Below are positions 31,920-36,126 of a DNA stretch of 36,126 nt, piece by piece (the stretch's first letter is position 1; each line of letters opens with the position of its first letter). The DNA is from Planctomycetaceae bacterium UBA969 (GTDB lineage: Bacteria; Planctomycetota; Planctomycetia; Gemmatales; Gemmataceae), in the NCBI GenBank assembly GCA_002303765.1, contig DBCB01000013.1, forward strand, positions 21,562-57,687, given 5' to 3'. Both the position numbers and the translations under genes were made by a program. A model generated the notes under the pieces. The model was given only the letters and a program-made list of their open reading frames with translations, ran no database searches and had not been told where the DNA came from.

Positions 31920-32891
31920 ATGCACAAGCGTGGATTTACACTTATCGAATTATTAGTTGTCATCGCTATTATTGCAATTCTTATTGGGCTTTTACTGCCC
32001 GCTGTTCAAAAAGTGCGCGAAGCCGCAGCCCGTTCAACCTGTTCCAATAACCTCAAACAAATCGGCCTCGCCCTCCATAACTATCTAAACGTTTTTGGCA
32101 CCTTCCCCTCGGGTTGCCCAAGTTCGGTGAATTATGGCCCCAGCCCTCTTGTTTTACTCATGCCTTACATCGAACAAGAAGCCATCTTGCGCGGCTATGA
32201 TGTCAACCAATCTTCAGGCGCCGCCGCAAGTGCCAATGACCCAGTCTCCATTTTTAAACTTAAATTGCTTCTATGCCCCTCCGACCCCAATCCCGCGGTC
32301 ACCACTTTCTACGGCTGGACTAACTACCACACCAATATGGGTTCCTGGGTGGGTGTTTCAGGATGGGATGGCGCCTTTGGCCCAAACTTTGCAGCTGGAG
32401 GCAAACCCGCTGCCCCCATCGTTGGCACCAAAGATCTTGTCGATGGCATGAGTAACACCTCCGCCTTTGCTGAAGTCTGCAACGGCCCATTCTCCAACTC
32501 ATCCCCAAAAGAACCTCGCACTGATTGCTTCGAAGGAGGCACTACTACCCAAACCACAATTGCATCCGCCCAATCTTACTTCACCAGTAAAGACTGGAAA
32601 ACCGCTGGTGGCCCCGCTGGCTGGACCGACTGGCGCTATCGTGGCTACCCTTGGCGTGAAGGTTCCATCTGGCGCAATGGCTACAATCATCTCCTACCAC
32701 CCAACAGCCCCTGCTGGAGGCCCAACAATGATTGGTGGCAACTCGTCAGCCCAGCCAGCAGCTTCCACGCTGGTGGCGCCTCCACCGTCATGTGTGATGG
32801 TTCTGTTCGCTTTGTCAATCAAACCATCGACCCAACATCATGGACTGCGATGGGTACACGCAATGGTGGCGAAATTGTTCAATTCCCCTAA
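31920..32891 (+). CDS. DUF1559 pseudopilin-like protein
   Basis: A 323-aa paralogue of the protein at 15893. It has the prepilin-like start MHKRGFTLIELLVVIAIIA followed by LPAVQKVREAAARSTCSNNLKQ, the segments YIEQEAILRGYD and LLLCPSDPNP, and the C-terminal HAGGASTVMCDGSVRFV with the DG motif. The first ~50 residues are nearly identical to the other copy, while the remainder diverges strongly, as usual in this family. GAGGGGG stands before the ATG. A gene for a 53-aa lipoprotein follows after 19 nt and is probably co-transcribed, so the two products may work together at the cell surface. Compared with the first copy, the domain has a Trp-rich insert around residues 220-265. Confidence 0.95.
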   Translation: MHKRGFTLIELLVVIAIIAILIGLLLPAVQKVREAAARSTCSNNLKQIGLALHNYLNVFGTFPSGCPSSVNYGPSPLVLLMPYIEQEAILRGYDVNQSSGAAASANDPVSIFKLKLLLCPSDPNPAVTTFYGWTNYHTNMGSWVGVSGWDGAFGPNFAAGGKPAAPIVGTKDLVDGMSNTSAFAEVCNGPFSNSSPKEPRTDCFEGGTTTQTTIASAQSYFTSKDWKTAGGPAGWTDWRYRGYPWREGSIWRNGYNHLLPPNSPCWRPNNDWWQLVSPASSFHAGGASTVMCDGSVRFVNQTIDPTSWTAMGTRNGGEIVQFP

Positions 32892-32910
32892 TTTTCTCGG
32901 AGATATAACC

Positions 32911-33072
32911 ATGCTACGCTTCCTGCTTTCGCTGGAAATGTTAGGGCTTATCTTCCTCTCTGGGTGCGGCTCAGATAACAAACCCATTGATCAAGATAAA
33001 CTCCAGCAAGAATTCAATGACCTGCAAAAAGCTCGACAAAAAGAAGACCCCTACGCAGGTAAACGAAAATAA
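32911..33072 (+). CDS. 53-aa predicted lipoprotein
   Basis: A very short gene beginning at ATG 32911 with GGAG eight bases upstream. The product starts MLRFLLSLEMLGLIFLSGCG: a hydrophobic stretch ending in the lipobox LSGC, so Cys19 would be lipid-modified. The mature part is about 35 residues, highly charged and helical (DKLQQEFNDLQKARQKEDPY) with a basic tail. The same frame stays open far upstream inside the DUF1559 gene, but that part is out of frame with the real gene. Tiny lipoproteins after DUF1559 genes are something I associate with planctomycetes; a shared role is inference. Confidence 0.75.
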   Translation: MLRFLLSLEMLGLIFLSGCGSDNKPIDQDKLQQEFNDLQKARQKEDPYAGKRK

Positions 33073-33112
33073 CTCTCTTCCCGTAACAGCTCTCTTCCCT
33101 TAAAAAGGAGGC

Positions 33113-33829
33113 ATGAACCAACGCGTCACCTTAAACAGGGCCCTCTCCAAGCTAGGCTATGGCAGCCGTACCCAAGCTATCGATTGGATTCGCAACGGCC
33201 TAGTTAAAGTGGATGGCAAAACCTGCACCAACCCACTCGAATGGGTTGATTTAAAACTCCAGGATATCGAACTAAAAGATACTCAAAAACCTAAACAAAA
33301 CACCATCGCCCTTCTATTGCATAAACCCCCGGGCTATGTCACCACCCGTGATGATGAACTCTCACGCCCCACCGTTTTTGATCTCCTCCCCCCAGATCTT
33401 GGTTACCTTTTCCCTGCAGGCAGACTTGATTACGAAAGCGAAGGCCTGCTTCTTTTCTCCAACGATTCCCTCATCACCAACCTGCTTACCGATCCCTCAC
33501 ACAAAATTGATAAAACCTACGTTGTCACTATCCGCGGGCAACTTACCCCCGAATCGTTGCACCAACTCCGCAATGGCATTAAACTCAACCAAAAATACAC
33601 CCAGCCCTGCAAAGTCAAAGTATTGCAAGATAATAAAGATTCTTCTATTCTTGAATTTATTCTTAACGAAGGATTGAATAGACAGATTCGAAAAATGATT
33701 CATGCGGTTGGAAGCAAGGTGAGAAAATTAGTGCGCACTAAAATTGGCACACTTACTTTGGATGGTATTGAACCCGGAAAATTCAGGCTGCTCTCGCCCG
33801 CAGAAACTAAAAAACTTCAACAGCGCTAA
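33113..33829 (+). CDS. RsuA/RluB-family pseudouridine synthase
   Basis: A 238-aa RNA-modifying enzyme. Residues about 4-50 are an S4 RNA-binding domain (VTLNRALSKLGYGSRTQAIDWI), followed by the synthase domain with LLLHKPPGYVTT, the catalytic Asp in PAGRLDYESEGLLLFSND, KTYVVTIRGQL, and the C-terminal LNRQIRKMIHAVG. It isomerises specific uridines in rRNA (RluB/RluE or RsuA type); the target cannot be decided. A full AGGAGG (33106-33111) stands only one base before the ATG, an unusually tight spacing, yet no other start in this frame suits the S4 domain. It is convergent with the anti-sigma gene, with two bases between the stops. Confidence 0.92.
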   Translation: MNQRVTLNRALSKLGYGSRTQAIDWIRNGLVKVDGKTCTNPLEWVDLKLQDIELKDTQKPKQNTIALLLHKPPGYVTTRDDELSRPTVFDLLPPDLGYLFPAGRLDYESEGLLLFSNDSLITNLLTDPSHKIDKTYVVTIRGQLTPESLHQLRNGIKLNQKYTQPCKVKVLQDNKDSSILEFILNEGLNRQIRKMIHAVGSKVRKLVRTKIGTLTLDGIEPGKFRLLSPAETKKLQQR

Positions 33830-33831
33830 AA

Positions 33832-34584
33832 CTACGCCTGCAATGCACGCCTTAACCGTAACTCTGCATCCTTCGATGCCATCGCAATCCGAACCAAAGA
33901 ATCTGCAACTTCAGGCGAAGATGAGTGCAGGCTGGCTAACCTTTGAAATTCACTTTCGCTACGCCCAAGCTCTATTGCAAAATCCAACATCTGCTCTCGA
34001 AGTTCTCTTACTGAAATCAACTTGTCGACATCTTTTTGCAGCAATTCTTCAAGGTAATCTGCCATTAACTTCACATGAACGGTATCATTTCGCGCTGCAA
34101 ATACTATCGCATCGGTGCGCGCTTCTTTTGCAAGCCTTACCATCGCCTGCCACTTTTTTTCCTGCGAGTTCGCTCGGTTGATGCTGCTTTCTTTATAGGC
34201 CCGAAGCCCTGCAATACTTTCTCGATCGATTGGCTTTGGAATCAGCATCAGCCCGCCAACTACTGCAAAAAGAAATGCAACAAGCGCCACCGCAACCGAT
34301 AGCTTCTGCCTGCCTCTTTCTTTTTCAAACCTTCGAAACTTAAACAAAGGCGAAGCAAATACATTTCTTCTATCTAGTCTTCCTTCAATATTCTTTAGCC
34401 GAATATGCGAAGAATGCAAAGGCTCCGCCACTTGCAATTGCCCTATCTGCATTTCCATTTTTTGAACCGTGCTTTGATACACCCTACACGTAGGGCATGC
34501 TTGCAGATGCTGCGCCACTTCTTTTTGAAGCTTGCCAATGTTTTCTGCACACAGTATTTGTTCTCGAATCTGATTACAGTTCAT
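33832..34584 (-). CDS. Zinc-finger anti-sigma factor (membrane)
   Basis: A 250-aa protein. The N-terminus has the ZAS zinc-binding pattern HLQACPTC (His-x3-Cys-x2-Cys, about residues 26-33) with an earlier Cys (ILCAEN), as in anti-sigma factors that hold ECF sigma factors inactive. One transmembrane helix (LSVAVALVAFLFAVVGGLMLI, about 95-115) is followed by ~135 helical residues outside the cytoplasm, which may sense the signal or be cut by proteases. It overlaps the upstream ECF sigma gene in an ATGA (34581-34584), so the pair is translationally coupled and the partner is clear. The inducing signal is unknown. Confidence 0.88.
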   Translation of the reverse strand: MNCNQIREQILCAENIGKLQKEVAQHLQACPTCRVYQSTVQKMEMQIGQLQVAEPLHSSHIRLKNIEGRLDRRNVFASPLFKFRRFEKERGRQKLSVAVALVAFLFAVVGGLMLIPKPIDRESIAGLRAYKESSINRANSQEKKWQAMVRLAKEARTDAIVFAARNDTVHVKLMADYLEELLQKDVDKLISVRELREQMLDFAIELGRSESEFQRLASLHSSSPEVADSLVRIAMASKDAELRLRRALQA

Positions 34585-35171
34585 CTTGGATCTTCCCGTT
34601 TTATTTCAAGAGTTTCCATTAGCTTTTGCCTGGCTTTATACACCCGCCAGCGTGCTGTTTCTTCTGTCGTTCCAAGCGCAATCGCCATCTCCCGAAATGC
34701 CATATCTTCCTGTATCCTTAATAACAATGCTGCCTTCCATTCCTCGGGCAGTTTATCTATCGCTTGCTGCAACCTAAGGCTTGTCTCATTTTCTTGCGCC
34801 AATTCTTCCGGCCCTGCTTGGGTATCCAAAACCTCAACTGGCAAAAGTGAGTTTCTACCCTTGCGATTACGCACCCAGTTTGCGTAGGCGTTATGCGCAA
34901 TCCTAAAAAGCCACGCCTTCAAATTCGTATCGGGCCTTAGCCTGGTAATCGCCTGGTACGCCCTTACAAAAGTATCCTGCACCAAGTCTTCTGCTGCGTG
35001 CGAGTTCCCTGTCAACCGAGCAACCCAACGATACAAAGATTCATTGTAAAACATTACCAATTGCGCAAACGCTTCCCGGTCGCCCTGAACCAACCTTGCC
35101 AAGTTTGGTTCTAAAGCCGCGGGCTGGAATATCGCCAGCTTCGTTTCAGGTTTAACAACCTTATGCGCCAC
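34581..35171 (-). CDS. ECF-type RNA polymerase sigma factor
   Basis: A 196-aa sigma factor. Region 2 spans about residues 25-95: FAQLVMFYNESLYRWVARLT, then the -10 binding HAAEDLVQDTFVRAYQAI and LKAWLFRIAHNAYANWVRNR. Region 4 (about 135-190) has LPEEWKAALLLRIQEDMAF, EMAIALGTTEETARWRVYKAR, the -35 reading helix-turn-helix. The start is GTG at 35171 with GAGG five bases upstream. The anti-sigma gene follows with an ATGA overlap. Such pairs usually autoregulate; a TATAAT lies at 35244-35239 on the minus strand, but I could not recognise an ECF-type -35. Confidence 0.93.
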   Translation of the reverse strand: MAHKVVKPETKLAIFQPAALEPNLARLVQGDREAFAQLVMFYNESLYRWVARLTGNSHAAEDLVQDTFVRAYQAITRLRPDTNLKAWLFRIAHNAYANWVRNRKGRNSLLPVEVLDTQAGPEELAQENETSLRLQQAIDKLPEEWKAALLLRIQEDMAFREMAIALGTTEETARWRVYKARQKLMETLEIKREDPR

Positions 35172-35288
35172 CTATTCCTCGTTTCGCCTTTAGGCAGACT
35201 AAATACAGAACACTTCACCAAAGCTAATGTTGGCAAAGATTATAACCAGAATCGTTCGAATTACTTTAATTCTATACTTAGACAGGGT

Positions 35289-35816
35289 TTAGGTTGCGAT
35301 TTCAGAGAAATGTTTACGTAACTTTGCAACCTTGGGTGCGACCACTGCCTGACAATATCCCTGCTCCGGATTATTCGTGAAATAATGCTGGTGATACTCT
35401 TCCGCAGGGTGAAACAAGGTTAAAGGCTCTACCTGGGTGACGATGGGTTTAAACCATGTACCCGAAGCATTATTCTCCGCTATTTTGGCTTCAGCTTCTT
35501 TTTTTTGTTGCTCATCATGAAACAAAATAATGGAGCGATACTGGGTGCCAGAATCCGCCCCTTGGCGATTTAACGAGGTGGGGTCATGAATTGCAAAAAA
35601 GACATCGAGAAGGTTTTCATAGGAAATGATATTGGGATCAAATTCAATTTGAATCACTTCCGCATGGCCGGTTTTCCCAGAACATATTAAGGTGTAAGTT
35701 GGTTGAGGGTGTTGGCCTGCGCTATACCCCGAAACCACGGAGGAAACGCCTTTAATTCGCTCGAAAACAGCTTCCAAGCACCAAAAACAACCACCACCTA
35801 AAGTTGCAATTGCCAT
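35289..35816 (-). CDS. msrA: Peptide-methionine (S)-S-oxide reductase
   Basis: A 175-aa enzyme that repairs oxidised methionine (the S sulfoxide) using thioredoxin. The start MAIATLGGGCFWCLEAVF contains the catalytic Cys10 in GCFWC. Other family parts are GVSSVVSGYSAGQHPQPTY, GHAEVIQIEFDP, FFAIHDPTSLNRQGADSGTQYRS, and EEYHQHYFTNNPEQGYCQ, where the last Cys is a candidate resolving residue. Length is normal; there is no signal peptide, so it is cytoplasmic, and no MsrB is fused or adjacent. It is a single gene; the 247-nt region upstream should hold its promoter. Confidence 0.96.
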   Translation of the reverse strand: MAIATLGGGCFWCLEAVFERIKGVSSVVSGYSAGQHPQPTYTLICSGKTGHAEVIQIEFDPNIISYENLLDVFFAIHDPTSLNRQGADSGTQYRSIILFHDEQQKKEAEAKIAENNASGTWFKPIVTQVEPLTLFHPAEEYHQHYFTNNPEQGYCQAVVAPKVAKLRKHFSEIAT

Positions 35817-36041
35817 AGAGTGAGCCCCAAATTCAGAAATTGAATCGACTGGGAACGCTATACCTCTTACACCTTAGCCTTGTAAGCCACCTTTTTCCAT
35901 AACATATATCGGAAAAGTTGCGGAATTCTAATCTAGTCAACAACTTCATCAAAACTTCAAGCCGTTACAACCCACACATCAAATCAAGGAAAAAACCCCA
36001 GGGTGAATTGACGATGGGGCACTTTTCAAGTAATCTCACTA

Positions 36042-36061
36042 ATGTCATTGAAGAATGACAT
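36042..36061. repeat. Perfect hairpin just before tRNA-Ala
   Basis: ATGTCATT-GAAG-AATGACAT is an 8-bp perfect inverted repeat with a four-base loop ending two bases before the tRNA-Ala 5' end. With only TTT after it, it is a poor terminator. It may be a processing or folding signal in a longer precursor, or chance. Confidence 0.4.
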
Positions 36062-36063
36062 TT

Positions 36064-36126
36064 GGGGCTGTGGCGCAGCTGGGAGCGCGTCTGCATGGCA
36101 TGCAGAAGGTCAGGGGTTCAAATCCC
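36064..36126 (+). tRNA. tRNA-Ala(GGC), 3' end cut by window edge
   Basis: The plus strand begins a tRNA at GGGGCTG (acceptor), then TG, a D arm (GCGC...GCGC), anticodon arm TCTGC-ATGGCAT-GCAGA with anticodon GGC, variable loop AGGTC, and the T arm AGGGG-TTCAAAT-CCC, where the window stops. The anticodon reads Ala codons GCC and GCU. The final T stem and acceptor bases are outside the window, so completeness cannot be judged. Confidence 0.9.

Noticed and set aside
32467..32910. Upstream extension of the small lipoprotein frame within the DUF1559 gene
   Set aside because: It is an out-of-frame reading of the DUF1559 coding sequence; the GGAG-preceded ATG at 32911 with a lipobox is the real start.
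33744..34181. 145-aa plus-strand open frame over the pseudouridine synthase end and anti-sigma gene
   Set aside because: It crosses two well-supported genes in another frame or strand and shows no features of its own.
1..36126. Defence island, prophage, integrated plasmid or biosynthetic cluster
   Set aside because: No integrase, transposase, restriction, toxin-antitoxin, Cas, capsid or synthase genes were recognisable; most genes are ordinary metabolism or envelope functions.

Overview
The window looks like an ordinary chromosomal stretch of an AT-rich planctomycete, probably from the Gemmata-like side of the phylum. The main evidence is two DUF1559 pseudopilin-like proteins (15893-16906 and 31920-32891) with the FTLIELLVVIAIIAILIGL N-terminus and a C-terminal DG motif. 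Supporting signs are a membrane Ser/Thr kinase, a ThuA-domain protein, an exported calpain with an EF-hand, an ECF sigma/zinc-finger anti-sigma pair, and several exported proteins of unknown function. The phylum call is inference from gene content; I ran no phylogeny. I see no phage, plasmid, CRISPR or transposase genes.

Layout. 1-1766 (minus): the start of an MFS exporter coupled to an XRE-type regulator, then a gamma-carbonic anhydrase-like protein. 1873-7824 (plus): a run of closely spaced genes for a ureohydrolase-fold enzyme, an isochorismatase-fold amidohydrolase, a class V (alanine/serine-glyoxylate type) aminotransferase, a membrane Ser/Thr kinase and HemL. 7992-11411 (plus): three exported proteins of unknown function. 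11888-12194 (minus): a tRNA-Leu(UAA) gene split by a 221-nt group I intron, the most striking object here. 12298-15764: an SDR oxidoreductase, an exported metallophosphoesterase, and QueG overlapping it tail to tail. 15893-18249: a DUF1559 protein and two small class II-like c-type cytochromes. 18322-18609: a non-coding element bounded by 28-bp perfect inverted repeats.

18717-26433: an exported M14 carboxypeptidase, two small unknown proteins, a DUF155 membrane protein with the calpain, a class III CoA-transferase and an exported aldose 1-epimerase. 26438-31704: PdxH, a ThuA protein, a metallo-beta-lactamase-fold phosphodiesterase-like enzyme and aconitase. 31920-35816: the second DUF1559 gene with a 53-aa lipoprotein, an RsuA/RluB-type pseudouridine synthase, the ECF sigma/anti-sigma pair and MsrA. 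The window ends inside tRNA-Ala(GGC).

Most genes are unrelated housekeeping or envelope functions in short transcription units. Real functional units are MFS/XRE (ATGA overlap), sigma/anti-sigma (ATGA overlap), DUF155/calpain (3-nt gap), DUF1559/lipoprotein, and possibly the 1873-4557 nitrogen/glyoxylate run. I find no clear multi-gene defence or biosynthetic system. The items most worth following are the tRNA-Leu group I intron, the inverted-repeat element, the cysteine-rich cytochrome pair, the DUF155/EF-hand-calpain pair and QueG's apparent ATT start.
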